64,000 bases of DNA, taken from Glaciimonas sp. PCH181 (GTDB taxonomy: Bacteria; Pseudomonadota; Gammaproteobacteria; Burkholderiales; Burkholderiaceae_D). Numbering within the stretch: the first letter of the stretch is position 1; every line of letters starts with the position of its first letter. The notes beneath the pieces were generated by a model. It had not been told where the DNA came from. It worked only from the letters and a program-made list of their open reading frames with translations, and ran no database searches. The stretch is taken from assembly GCF_003056055.1 (NCBI RefSeq), contig NZ_PYFP01000001.1:1364001-1428000 (forward strand), given 5' to 3'. The position numbers were made by a program, and so were the translations under genes. Shown in pieces: positions 46,001 to 54,674 of this stretch.

Positions 46001-46529
46001 CGCGTCCGCCGCCACCCCAACTGGCTTTCAGCATTAGCGGATAACCGACTTTCGCAGCAAGTTTTTTGGTGTCCTCGATTTCATATGGTAATGCACCGGT
46101 AGCTGGCATCACCTGCACCCCAGCGGAGACGGCAGCTTTGCGAGCAGCGACCTTATTACCCAAAGTGCGCATAACTTCAGATTTTGGACCGACGAAAGCA
46201 ATGCCATTGGCTGCACAGGCATCGGCAAAATCGGGATTTTCCGATAGGAATCCATAACCGGGATGGATAGCATCTACTTTCGCTTCCTTTGCGATGCGAA
46301 TGATGTCCTTGATGTCAAGATAAGCAGCTACTGGCTTCTTGCCTTCACCCACCAGATAACTTTCATCCGACTGGAACCGATGCAGTGCAAACCGATCTTC
46401 GGCGGCGTAAATTGCTACCGTCCGAATATTAAGTTCAGCCGCTGCGCGCATGACGCGGATGGCAATCTCGGAGCGGTTAGCGACTAGTATTTTATGGATG
46501 GGACGATGATTTTGGTGTTTCTGGATCAT
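43041..46529 (-). CDS. pyc: Pyruvate carboxylase, single-chain
   Basis: A biotin enzyme of 1162 residues that makes oxaloacetate from pyruvate, ATP and bicarbonate. Biotin carboxylase domain first (KILVANRSEIAIRVMRAA, GGGGRGMRV glycine-rich loop, EVNPRIQVEHTVTE). The carboxyltransferase domain follows from about 555 (TDTTMRDAHQSLFATRMRT, CWGGATFDVAMRFL, HTHDTSG). The C-terminal carboxyl-carrier domain has the biotin Lys in LEAMKMETM. Length and order match alpha4-type enzymes. It feeds the TCA cycle from C3 units and closes off the intron region. A start at 46529 is likely though its Shine-Dalgarno is weak. Confidence 0.96.
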   Translation of the reverse strand: MIQKHQNHRPIHKILVANRSEIAIRVMRAAAELNIRTVAIYAAEDRFALHRFQSDESYLVGEGKKPVAAYLDIKDIIRIAKEAKVDAIHPGYGFLSENPDFADACAANGIAFVGPKSEVMRTLGNKVAARKAAVSAGVQVMPATGALPYEIEDTKKLAAKVGYPLMLKASWGGGGRGMRVIESEADLPSHLEMARREALAAFGNDEMYLEKLVRRARHVEVQILGDQHGNLVHLFERDCTVQRRNQKVVERAPAPYLNEVDRTKLCDAALRLGLAVNYTHAGTVEFLMDADTGEFYFIEVNPRIQVEHTVTEQVTGIDIVKAQIRICEGAMIGSHVTIEGIPLAGVPPQAEIRLNGNALQCRVTTEDPEKNFTPDYGRLTAYRSAAGFGVRLDGGTAYAGAIITPYYDSLLVKVTTWGQTSDEAIIRMDRALREFRIRGVSTNLQFLENVINHPEFKSSECTTRFIDSTPELFKFAKRRDRATRLLRFVGEVVVNGNPDMKGRTSPEGILPHPILPISSRLAPIPLGSRDKLFELGPEKFSEWMREQPRVLLTDTTMRDAHQSLFATRMRTADMLAIAPYYARMLPELFSLECWGGATFDVAMRFLKEDPWDRLSQLRERVPNILFQMLLRASNAVGYTNYPDNVVQHFVQQAAKGGIDVFRVFDSLNWVENMRVAMDAVREAGALCEGTICYTGDMLDKGRPKYDLKYYVTMAKELERAGANILGIKDMAGVCKPEAARMLVKELRQEVGLPIHFHTHDTSGISAASVLAAIEAGCDAVDCAMDAMSGLTSQPNLGSIAAALRGSTRDPGFEHDAMFAISQYWEGIRRNYAPFEAVIRSGTSDVYRHAMPGGQYTNLREQARAMGLAHRWAEVSQAYADVNHLFGDIVKVTPTSKVVGDMALFMVANDLTPDDVCNPDKEIGFPQSVISMFKGELGFPPEGFPKELERKILQDEQPLSGRLGASLPPVDFDMVRSQAEKAVGRAISEQELSSYLMYPKVFCDYAEHRRHYGDVSVLPTPIFFYGMQDGEETSINIDQGKTLVLRLQGKTEVVEEGQDKLFFELNGQPRLVRIDRAGAVKAAIHPQAENGNSLHLGAPMPGMVVTVAVKVGQKVLKGEPMVSLEAMKMETMIRAERDVVIKRIHVKPGTVVAAKDLLIEWLE

Positions 46530-46708
46530 TAAAAAACTCGCTTCAAATTTTATTACGAAAAACCCTCTACAACACGGTATTTCATTTGCGTATTCTTTTT
46601 ATATACTGCGGCTAACAAAGCGAACGCAGGGAATGAGCAATTTGATTCGCTAACTTCAATCGTCATTGCAGAACCATTGCTGAGTTCAACCTCAGTCTTA
46701 GTTGGCGC

Positions 46709-47560
46709 TTATTGATACGTGTAAAAACCCTGGCTTGTCTTTCTTCCGAGTTGGCCGGCATCGACCATCTCCTGCAAAAGCTTCGCTGGGCGATATTTGG
46801 AGTCACCAAAATCACGATGCAATACGGTCATAATGGCGAGGCAGGTATCAAGGCCTATAAGGTCTGCCAATTTTAGTGGGCCAAGCGGATGATTTGCGCC
46901 CATCGTCATCGCGGCGTCAATCGCCTCTTTGCTGGCAACGCCTTCTTGAAGCAGAAAAATAGCTTCATTGATCATCGGCACGAGAACTCGATTCACGACG
47001 AAACCGGGAGAGTTGTTAACCAATATTGGCGTTTTGCCGATCGTTTTGGCAAACTCGATCGTGACCGCCACGGCATGATCGCTGGTCCGAATACCGCGGA
47101 TGATTTCGACAAGTCCCATGGCCGGAACGGGGTTGAAAAAGTGCATCCCAATGAAGTTCGGTGCATCTTTCAACGTCGCTGCAAGTTTAGTAATGGAAAC
47201 CGAGGACGTATTAGAGGCGATGATGCACTCCGCCTTCCTAATCTGGCCGACATCTTGCAATATCGACTGCTTGATCCGGACGTCTTCAGTGGCTGCTTCA
47301 ATAATGAAATCAGCACCGGCGAGCGGAGCTAAATCTGTCGTGCCTACGATCCTGGCAAGCGTGCCGTCTCTATCTTGCCAACTGATCTTATCTTTGGCAA
47401 CCAACCGATCCAGGTTCAATTCGATCGATGAAACCATCCGCTCCACCGACGATGCATTCAGGTCGTAAATAATGACGTCAATACCTGCGGCGGCAGAGAC
47501 CTGCGCGATGCCGCTTCCCATTTGACCCGCGCCGATGATTCCTAATGCTTCTATCTTCAT
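46709..47560 (-). CDS. 3-hydroxybutyryl-CoA dehydrogenase family protein
   Basis: A 283-residue NAD-dependent enzyme that oxidises L-3-hydroxyacyl-CoA. The NAD motif is IGAGQMGSGIAQVSAAAG, the active-site pair appears in GMHFFNPVPAMGLVEII (His) and VVNRVLVPMINEA, and HPLGPLKLADLIGLD is typical of the C-terminal domain. It is 179 bp upstream of pyc on the same strand. It could complete a beta-oxidation step together with the enoyl-CoA hydratase and CoA transferase at 58.8-60.9 kb, but those are not adjacent. Confidence 0.93.
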   Translation of the reverse strand: MKIEALGIIGAGQMGSGIAQVSAAAGIDVIIYDLNASSVERMVSSIELNLDRLVAKDKISWQDRDGTLARIVGTTDLAPLAGADFIIEAATEDVRIKQSILQDVGQIRKAECIIASNTSSVSITKLAATLKDAPNFIGMHFFNPVPAMGLVEIIRGIRTSDHAVAVTIEFAKTIGKTPILVNNSPGFVVNRVLVPMINEAIFLLQEGVASKEAIDAAMTMGANHPLGPLKLADLIGLDTCLAIMTVLHRDFGDSKYRPAKLLQEMVDAGQLGRKTSQGFYTYQ

Positions 47561-47687
47561 TTATTCCCCCATTTCGAACTGTTTTAAACCTAATCATTAT
47601 CGTGTGCTAGTTTCGCACTTAGCACGCTGTATCGAGGCCTCCCATGCTCCCGCATAAAATCAGACAGAAATAATAAACTGCGCAAAA

Positions 47688-48086
47688 TCAGGTGAGCGCT
47701 TTTCCCAAAATGCAGAAAATGTTTCCTATGCCGCGGGTGCTGCCTGAAGTGCAAAAACATGGATGCCTCCGTTCTAATCTGTGCGTCAATAAGGCGCAGT
47801 TGATTGGTTTGCTTGCATGGCTGATCGCGACCAGGAATGCATATAGAGAATTCTGCATTCTCTCGGGAATTCTCTTCAACAAATCTTCCAGATCATTTCC
47901 CCCGTAAACGTTCTTTTTCTCGGAGCAATTGAATTCGATGATAAATACCTCGTCTGCTTTTTTTATAATATCGATGCTGTTTGGTCCATCTGTAGAGTCA
48001 TTGTTACCTGCTCTAGCTTTCACAGTTTTATCGGGGAAAATCATTCTTAGTACATACTCATATACCTGGGACTGCTCATAAAACAA
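47688..48086 (-). CDS. Hypothetical protein, possibly a fragment
   Basis: A 132-codon frame with a TTG start at 48086 and no good ribosome site. The middle (GPNSIDIIKKADEVFIIEFN, then LEDLLKRIPERMQNSLYAFL) has the hydrophobic pattern of a folded domain and an EVFIIEF strand that recalls nuclease cores, but the catalytic Lys is missing. The last 25 residues are Cys-rich and unlike the rest, suggesting a frameshift. It is AT-richer than neighbours and sits beside the IS6 remnant, so transfer or decay is likely. Function unknown. Confidence 0.35.
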   Translation of the reverse strand: MFYEQSQVYEYVLRMIFPDKTVKARAGNNDSTDGPNSIDIIKKADEVFIIEFNCSEKKNVYGGNDLEDLLKRIPERMQNSLYAFLVAISHASKPINCALLTHRLERRHPCFCTSGSTRGIGNIFCILGKALT

Positions 48087-48373
48087 AGAAAAGATAGGTG
48101 TTCCTTTGTTCCATCAATGCACTGGCATCGTATTGCTGCCAATCCTCTTGCTTGCTACCCAAATAGGTAGAAAACGCTTAACGCCCAAAGAGATTGGATC
48201 CGCGCACAGATTGGTGCAAAGGATATGACCTGCGTTGAAGCGCCTTCTAGTTATTTACTGAAATCGAAATTGGAGACTAATTGTTTCCTATTCTGAGATT
48301 GCGGCCTGAGAAAAATACCTATCGACCTCGCCTGTACTAAGGATGGAAGTGGAGCAAGACCCCTAATCCTGTA

Positions 48374-49110
48374 GGTTCTGTCGCATTAGCAGAGATAAAT
48401 GGAACTGTTAGCAGGTTTTTGTTGCACTTTCAAACTGAACGAATTTGTGCTGCCAAAATATAAAACTGGTCGGCAAAAGACACCGAGTGTTCTGCAGTGA
48501 CGATCATTTGCCCTTTGCGAATCATGTGCATGAGTTCGATGCTAGCCGGGACGTTTTAGCAGCCCGAAATGATTTACAGTTGAGCATCGGCTTGGTCACG
48601 CGCTTGATAGCGCGATGGTCCTGCTGGACCATGTTGTTGAGGTGTTTGACCTGCCGAACTATTATGAGAATTTCTTGGTCAGCATTGATCTTGTCAATCG
48701 CTGCCTTATTGACACCGCTTTTATCCATCGCAAATTTTTCAGGGATACCGTAAGCCTGTATAGGCTTGTCAAAAGAACGTTGGGCAGCCATTTTGGCCCG
48801 CGTGGTTGTCAATAGAAAATCGACCGTATTACCTTCATTGTTAACGGCCTGACAGAAATACTTCCAAACGCATTTAACTTTGATATAGATCTCATTCATT
48901 CACCAACTTCCACCAACCGGATGCTTGTATTTGCGAAGTCCTTTTTCCAACAAAGCAAAGAATCTGTTCGCCCAGCGATTAATCGACGAACGATCGAAAA
49001 TCACATCCCTTTGATATTTTGCATTTCGATTCCCTCTTTTCTTCAGAGCCAGTAGCCCACTTGAGCGAAACGATGCTTTGCTTAACGCGACAAATCCGGT
49101 CAACAGACCC
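48374..49110 (-). mobile_element. Decayed IS6-family insertion sequence
   Basis: The minus strand encodes pieces of an IS6 transposase: LALKKRGNRNAKYQRDVI, then (after an apparent internal deletion) FDRSSINRWANRFFALLEKG and LRKYKHPVGGSW, an in-frame TGA where Arg is normal, MNEIYIKVKCVWKYFCQAVN, EKFAMDKSGVNKAAIDKINA, VKHLNNMVQQDHRAIKRVT, a frameshift, and SIELMHMIRKGQ to a stop at 48429. GGTTCTGTCGCATTAGC at 48374-48390 fits an IS6 end; the other end may be GGGTCTGTTGACC read from 49110. At least one nonsense, one frameshift and one deletion, so it is dead. Confidence 0.8.
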
Positions 49111-49125
49111 CAAGATATACTCTCA

Positions 49126-49713
49126 TCAGACGATGCTTGCCGCCTCTTCAAAATTCAGGCGCGGACTACGAGCAAAAATCTTTAATGTATCGCCATAGCC
49201 CAAATTCACAAGAAAATTAGATTTGATTTTTGTGCCAGAAAAGAAGGCCTCGTCCAGTTTTACATTATCGAAACCTGACATCGGGCCTGTGTCAATACCG
49301 AGCGAGCGGGCGGCCATTATCAGATACGCACCCTGTAGTGCCGAGTTACGTTCCGCCGTAGATTGAATAAATGCATCTTTACCGGCAAACCATGATTTTG
49401 CATCAGTGTGAGGAAAGAGCTTAGGAAGGTTTTCATAAAATTCTAAGTCATATGCAACAATGACCGTAACCGGCGCGTTCATGGTCTTAGCCAAATTTCC
49501 CGGAGCAAGCGTTGGACGAATTTTATCTTTCCCTTGTTCAGAGCTGACAAAAACAAACCTTGCAGGACTGCAATTGGCCGACGTTGGCCCGTATTTTACT
49601 AATTCGTACAACGCATGAAGCTGTTCTACCGGGATGGACTTATCCAGCCAGTCGTTGTGCGTGCGTGCCGTCCGAAACAGCTGATCAAGTGCGGCATCAG
49701 AGAGGATTGTCAT
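49126..49713 (-). CDS. RutE/HadB-type nitroreductase-family reductase
   Basis: FMN-dependent nitroreductase-fold enzyme of 195 residues. It matches the RutE group (malonic semialdehyde reductase) in [36 protein letters not shown] and [16 protein letters not shown]. RutE reduces malonic semialdehyde to 3-hydroxypropionate in pyrimidine breakdown; no rut genes are here, so another aldehyde, enone or nitro substrate is likely. It abuts the IS6 remnant (16 bp) and is the last gene of the island. The start follows AAAGAAA. Confidence 0.85.
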   Translation of the reverse strand: MTILSDAALDQLFRTARTHNDWLDKSIPVEQLHALYELVKYGPTSANCSPARFVFVSSEQGKDKIRPTLAPGNLAKTMNAPVTVIVAYDLEFYENLPKLFPHTDAKSWFAGKDAFIQSTAERNSALQGAYLIMAARSLGIDTGPMSGFDNVKLDEAFFSGTKIKSNFLVNLGYGDTLKIFARSPRLNFEEAASIV

Positions 49714-49975
49714 GATAATTTCTTTAAAATTGGGTTAATAATTGATGTTGCCGTTTTACTGTTAAATTAGACCCGATCGATATCCAGGTGAAATCATTAT
49801 TCATATTAATGTTGAATGAGAAGACCATATCAAACGATCAGATATCCTCCTCCCCATTCGTAATTCTTGGCGACAATATAATCTCTTCTCCACCAAGTTC
49901 CGCATGCGGCCTACAATCCAAACCTATATAAATTTTTATGATGTTTTCAAATAGCGGCTTTTGACGTTTTGCGCG

Positions 49976-50983
49976 CTATTTATCAAGCCTAAGCAGTTTT
50001 CTGGCATTGTGTTCAAAGATGCACGAACGCTCCAGCTCCGATATATCCAGCGCATTTACTGCATCAATCGTTCCACCGATCAAACCTCGTCCGCCCTGTG
50101 AGTCGAACGGTGCATCGGTTGCAAACAGACAGTGATCGGTCTTGAAGAAGTCGTGGCCACAACGCATGGCCGCAAGCGATCCATTCGTCGCCGTGTCTGC
50201 ATATAGCATTCGGTAATACTCAATCGGCTGTTTCTTCAATCCTGCTCGTTCTGCGGATGGATTTCGGTCGACATCTCCGTCGAAAATCTGCGTGAAGCCC
50301 AGGCCGATTTTCTCCGAAAAATATGGGATCATGCCGCCCATGTGGTGAGTGATAATTTTTAGCTGAGGGAGCTTATCGAAGAGGCCAGAAAAAATCAATC
50401 TGGCCATACACGCGCTGGTCTCATATGGCCAGCCAAAGGTAAACCAAACTTCGGCTTCAGAGACGGTTTCGCTAGCATAGTCTGCGAAATTAGGCCCGCG
50501 CATTGGATGCACCCAAATTGGCAAATCGTGCTTCGCCATCGTCTCGAATATTGGATAAAACTCTGGAGCGCTGAGTGGCTTGCCCAGCACATTGGTGAAA
50601 ATCTGAATACCGCGTGCGTCCAGTTCATTGATCGCGCGCTCAGCTTCCTTGACTGCGGCCTCTGGATTGTTCATAGGCAACGATGCAATAAAAGCGGGAA
50701 AGCGCTCGGGGTATTTCTTACAAAGAGCTGCCAATCCATCATTGGCACGGCGTGCCAATTCCGGTGTGAGTTGCGGGCTTCCTAACATTTCAATCGGAGG
50801 GTTCGACAACGACAAGACCTGTTGGTAGCCATCATATTCATCCATTAAACGCAGATGTGCATCAATATCCCAAAGTGTGGGCAAATGCGCAAATTGATCG
50901 AGTATGGTGATATGCGGCGCGATTTCTCTAAGATTTTCGTAAATATTTTTTGGAAGGAAATGGTTGAATACATCGATTTTCAT
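49976..50983 (-). CDS. ACMSD-type amidohydrolase / decarboxylase
   Basis: A 335-residue TIM-barrel protein of the amidohydrolase-2 (ACMSD) family, which holds non-oxidative decarboxylases of aromatic and unsaturated acids. The ATG at 50983 is preferred over a GTG 9 bp upstream because AAAGGAG is then 8 nt away. Metal-site features: NHF at the N-terminus where HxH is usual (first His replaced by Phe), WVHPMRG, KIITHHMGGMIPYF and LFATDAPFDSQGG. The loss of one ligand may mean a decarboxylase or hydrolase subtype with changed metal binding. It stands between the dioxygenase gene (97 bp) and rutE-like gene. Confidence 0.85.
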   Translation of the reverse strand: MKIDVFNHFLPKNIYENLREIAPHITILDQFAHLPTLWDIDAHLRLMDEYDGYQQVLSLSNPPIEMLGSPQLTPELARRANDGLAALCKKYPERFPAFIASLPMNNPEAAVKEAERAINELDARGIQIFTNVLGKPLSAPEFYPIFETMAKHDLPIWVHPMRGPNFADYASETVSEAEVWFTFGWPYETSACMARLIFSGLFDKLPQLKIITHHMGGMIPYFSEKIGLGFTQIFDGDVDRNPSAERAGLKKQPIEYYRMLYADTATNGSLAAMRCGHDFFKTDHCLFATDAPFDSQGGRGLIGGTIDAVNALDISELERSCIFEHNARKLLRLDK

Positions 50984-51079
50984 TGTTTGCACTCCTTTAT
51001 GCTTTAGTTCATCTACTGCTAAATTTTGTTTTTGCGTTTGTCCCGACTTAATCGTAGACCACGGCCTTCAACGCAGGGG

Positions 51080-52336
51080 TCATCCAAGCGGCCCTAGGAA
51101 TGCTTCGCCACGAAACGTATCTGCCCGAAGTTCAACCGTCTCTGGCCAGTTTTCATTATCGAACTTAACGCGCAGTTCATTAGGGCAAGGCTTGCCGTCC
51201 CAACCGATCTGCTCCATGCAATAGTAGAGATGCACCGCATGCCCTGATGGATCGAGTGCCAGGACAGAATAGTCAATGCCGGGAAACAACTCCTGAGGTA
51301 AGTAGCGAATGGTTGCGCCGCGCTTCTTCAAATAAATCACGGCGTCGCGCAGTTGAGCATAATCTCCGACTTGCAGACCGAATCCCATTAGGGTGTTTTC
51401 GGGACTAAGGCCCAACTCTTCGCGTATCGCAATCGGGTACAACGCAATAGAATGATGTTCCGTGTTCGCGCGCAGGAAATAACAAGAGTGACCGCTCCAA
51501 ACTATCTCTTCCGTTAATGTTAGGCCCAGCACGTCCTTATAAAAGTGTACTGCGCGAGCCATATTCTTTACGAAAAGACGCACCGGGCCAACACGGGTGA
51601 CTTTAAATGGGCGGGAAAGCAGAATACCCCCCACATCATAATTTGCAGGTTCCCGATCTTTCCAAAAAACACCTGTATTTAGATCAAGTCCTTTTGCCAT
51701 TGCCTGTTGAACTTCAGTTGCTTCTGAAACATACGGAAGCTTCGGCAGTTCGTCGTTCGTCAAGGAGTAGATTTCTTGTGGCTTGCTGCGACCATTCCAG
51801 CCAATCAGCTCGATGCCGTAATAGAGCTCATTAATATTCCCATCGAATCCACGAGGATAACAATGCCAGTTGGATCCCGGTGTGTCCCGGCCCTGCCTAA
51901 CAATGTCGAGGCCTTGCTGAGCGAGCCATGGAAACGCGTCGACCACTTCACGCAAACTGCCCACTTGCCATGTTATTTGATTCACCGTAATGTCTAGCAT
52001 GTCGGCGGAAGGCTCAGCTATTGCCATCATCTGCCGCCTAGGAAACAGCGCAAAGGAATGATGCTCAGCGCCATGTCGTAATAAATACCCGATACCAGGG
52101 CCAACCACATTTTCGTCTAGTCCAAAAAATTGATTAAAGTCAAGAGTGTCTGAGACTGCAAAACCCAACACATCCGTGTAAAACGGGAGGCATGCGGCAA
52201 CGTCGTCAACGCTAATGCCAAAGTGCCCAAGGCGTCTGATACAAAATGGCCTATCAAGGCGCACGCCGCCGACAACATTCTTTAGTTCATCTGCAGTCGT
52301 TAAGGAGTCCAGCTCCAATTTAGTTCGGTTTGACAT
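51080..52336 (-). CDS. Two-domain VOC (extradiol-type) dioxygenase
   Basis: A 418-residue protein with two vicinal-oxygen-chelate modules. Module 1 (about 30-195) has a complete His-His-Glu set: His38 (RRLGHFGIS), His92/93 (AEHHSFALF) and Glu in GNINELYYGIE. Module 2 (about 245-390) has VGPVRLFV where His is expected, keeps TEHHSIALY, and has His-Leu in place of Glu (GHAVHLYYCM). In classical extradiol enzymes the C-terminal module is catalytic; here the N-terminal one looks active. The type resembles catechol 2,3-dioxygenase-like proteins that cleave aromatic rings. Substrate unknown. Confidence 0.83.
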   Translation of the reverse strand: MSNRTKLELDSLTTADELKNVVGGVRLDRPFCIRRLGHFGISVDDVAACLPFYTDVLGFAVSDTLDFNQFFGLDENVVGPGIGYLLRHGAEHHSFALFPRRQMMAIAEPSADMLDITVNQITWQVGSLREVVDAFPWLAQQGLDIVRQGRDTPGSNWHCYPRGFDGNINELYYGIELIGWNGRSKPQEIYSLTNDELPKLPYVSEATEVQQAMAKGLDLNTGVFWKDREPANYDVGGILLSRPFKVTRVGPVRLFVKNMARAVHFYKDVLGLTLTEEIVWSGHSCYFLRANTEHHSIALYPIAIREELGLSPENTLMGFGLQVGDYAQLRDAVIYLKKRGATIRYLPQELFPGIDYSVLALDPSGHAVHLYYCMEQIGWDGKPCPNELRVKFDNENWPETVELRADTFRGEAFLGPLG

Positions 52337-52822
52337 GATCTATATTGAGTCTCAGATATTTTAATTGAAAAGGAAAAAACGCCCCCTAAATATGGGAGTT
52401 CTATCGAGGTACGGTAGAGCTTTACTATTCTTTACTATTAACAAACATCCCGAAGCGGTTGCACGGGTAAATATGCCAGCGGTAAGGTAATGATCTCAAC
52501 ACTTTTGAAATTCAATATTTAATGATGTTCTGTTTAAATGTATAAATTTTGAAGATAGCCATCATCCTCAAATTTTCTTAGAACAAAAGTAATATCAGAT
52601 TCTGCTATGAAACTGACTATAACGGATTGGACCATATAACTAAAATGGCTCTTATCTATTCCATTAATTGAAAAATCACATAATCCATCTACTCTACAAA
52701 TCGCATGCTGACAGAATGTACGAATTGAAAAGCGGCACCATTCGGCGTTTGTTTTGCCTCAGCCTCAGCGCAAAGGAGGTATTGTTGGCGAACAATATTC
52801 GCGTGCCACAGTTTCACTGATC

Positions 52823-52841
52823 CGCCGTATTCAATACGGCG
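52823..52841. repeat. Perfect 9-bp inverted repeat
   Basis: CGCCGTATT-C-AATACGGCG. With a 1-nt centre it suits a protein operator better than an RNA hairpin. No known regulator box was matched. Confidence 0.5.
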
Positions 52842-53100
52842 TACTATCAGGTTCAGACCAAAATATGTTTTGGGTTTGGATACGCGGAAACAATGCTTTT
52901 AACTTGTAAAAATGGGCACTCTAAAATTGATATGTCACGAAGTAAGCACTCCCGTCGATGAGAGAGAATTTCACAAGTTCAGCATTTTTTTAAGGTGGAA
53001 ATCCTGCCAATCAAACATCGCAAACCAGAACAAATCGCGCAAATTTCGGCACACCGAAGTTCTCACTGCCCGGGTTAAAGTTCTTGTGCAGCCCCTTAGG

Positions 53101-53187
53101 GGCGTGGGTATTTCAGAGCGAAGTTACGATCTCCGAAAGAAGGGCTATGGCAGGTTAAAAATCGATCAGACCAAGAAGTTAACATGA
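53101..53187 (+). pseudogene. IS3-family orfA fragment
   Basis: GVGISERSYDLRKKGYGRLK followed by IDQTKKL fits the end of the helix-turn-helix and start of the leucine-zipper region of IS3 orfA (usual form: GISE-YY-W-KEYGGLKIDQ-RL). A stop follows at once. Short, so moderate confidence. Confidence 0.5.
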
Positions 53188-53384
53188 TCAAGTGAAAGGT
53201 CGCTCACTATCCGCATTTTTGTTTAATGTCGGAAACGGGCGTTCTGATGTACTTCGACTGGACAAACGTCGCGTCGTACCTGCACCACAGAAGAATACGA
53301 CGCGTCATTCAACGGTAGCATCACACATAGTGCATCAGCACCGTCCTTTGTTGATACCTTCGGCTGAAAGTAATTTTTATCGAA

Positions 53385-54581
53385 TCAAGCTAATGCAATG
53401 TGTTTGATGTCTTCGATCGTCTCTGCGCCAGCAAGCTGCATCACCATTGCCAGTTCTTTGTTAATGAGTTCGAATACCGACTGTACGCCCATCCAGCCGC
53501 CAAGAGACAGGCCATAAATGACCGGGCGTCCCAGCCCAACGACATCCGCACCAGACGCAATAGCCTTAAAAACATCTTGTCCCCGACGAATACCACTGTC
53601 AAATATTATGGGGACGCGACGATTGACCGCCTTTGCAATACTGGGCAATACCGTAAATGTTGCAGGACTGCCGTCCAACTGCCGACCGCCATGATTGCTC
53701 ACCTGGATTGCGGCAGCACCGGCATCGATGGCAATGCGCGCATCATCAGGGTGTTCGATACCTTTGACAATAACCGGCAATCCCGTTTCTTTGATGGCAA
53801 ATTCGATGACCTTCGGATCTATCGTGATCGCGAAAGCACTGTTGAGTTGCTGGATACTCCCACCAGCACCTCCAGATGTAAGGTTACCGAACTGAAGTGG
53901 AAATTTGAAATGATTACGGGCATCAGCCTCCCGGTTCCCCGTCGCGGTGGTATCAACGGTCAATACAATGGCTTTGTACCCTGCGGCTTTTGCCCGTTGC
54001 AACAGTTCGCGACTAAAACCGATATCCTGCATCATGTACAGTTGGAACCATTTAGGACTATTGGATGCTGCAGCCACTTGCTCTAGATTCAGTGTCGAAA
54101 CTGTACTCACGCCCATGATCGTTCCTGCAGCAGCTGCGCCCATCGCTGTGCCGGCCTCTGCACTGATATGTGCCAAACCATGCGAACCGATCGGTGGCAC
54201 GATAATCGGAGAAGTAAGTGGAATACCAAAAATCTGGGACTTCAGGTCCACCGGTCCTTTACCGGTAAGAACACGCGGAATGATTTGTTTACGCCCGAAT
54301 GCAGTGCGATTCTCGTGTAGAGTCCATTCGTCGCCCGCTCCGCCCGAGATGTAGCCAAATCCGCCAGCAGGAATAATCTTAGACGCCATACCCTCTATTT
54401 CAATAAGGTCGTTCAGTAACAATCTTTTTACTTCTGTTCCTGCACTGTAACCATCTGTATATATGGCATGCGGGGTTTCTGCGGCAAGTGCCTTCGATAA
54501 GATACTTTGCCCTGCAATGCCAGCCAACGCGGAGCCAGCCGTGAGGGACTTGATGACTCTACGGCGTTTTTCGTTGATCAT
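53385..54581 (-). CDS. FMN-dependent alpha-hydroxy-acid oxidizing protein with twin-arginine leader
   Basis: A 398-residue TIM-barrel flavoenzyme of the lactate oxidase/mandelate dehydrogenase/glycolate oxidase family. FMN and catalytic sites are visible: SPIIVPPIGSHGLAHISAE, VLTVDTT, VIVKGIEHPDDA, the catalytic His in QVSNHGGRQLDG and IIFDSGIRRGQDVFKA. The N-terminus EKRRRVIKSLTAGSALAG resembles a Tat signal, with a break near ALAAE. It would oxidise a 2-hydroxy acid to the 2-keto acid, perhaps in the periplasm. The start follows AAAGGGAAAT. It is 93 bp downstream of livM. Confidence 0.88.
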   Translation of the reverse strand: MINEKRRRVIKSLTAGSALAGIAGQSILSKALAAETPHAIYTDGYSAGTEVKRLLLNDLIEIEGMASKIIPAGGFGYISGGAGDEWTLHENRTAFGRKQIIPRVLTGKGPVDLKSQIFGIPLTSPIIVPPIGSHGLAHISAEAGTAMGAAAAGTIMGVSTVSTLNLEQVAAASNSPKWFQLYMMQDIGFSRELLQRAKAAGYKAIVLTVDTTATGNREADARNHFKFPLQFGNLTSGGAGGSIQQLNSAFAITIDPKVIEFAIKETGLPVIVKGIEHPDDARIAIDAGAAAIQVSNHGGRQLDGSPATFTVLPSIAKAVNRRVPIIFDSGIRRGQDVFKAIASGADVVGLGRPVIYGLSLGGWMGVQSVFELINKELAMVMQLAGAETIEDIKHIALA

Positions 54582-54674
54582 ACATTTCCCTTTCTATTAA
54601 CATCCGCTTTTCATGTAATTCCATGAACCGATAATCGCAAATCTCACGATTTTTTAAAGAAGGCTTAAGTAAGC

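Larger units (their letters stand above)
52337..53384. other. Long non-coding stretch in the catabolic island
   Basis: About 1.05 kb with no intact gene. It holds a perfect 9-bp inverted repeat, CGCCGTATT/AATACGGCG with a 1-nt centre at 52823-52841, and an IS3 orfA fragment at 53101-53187. The AT-rich part 52440-52720 looks decayed. It splits the island into two blocks and may mark a former insertion or a lost gene. Confidence 0.5.
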
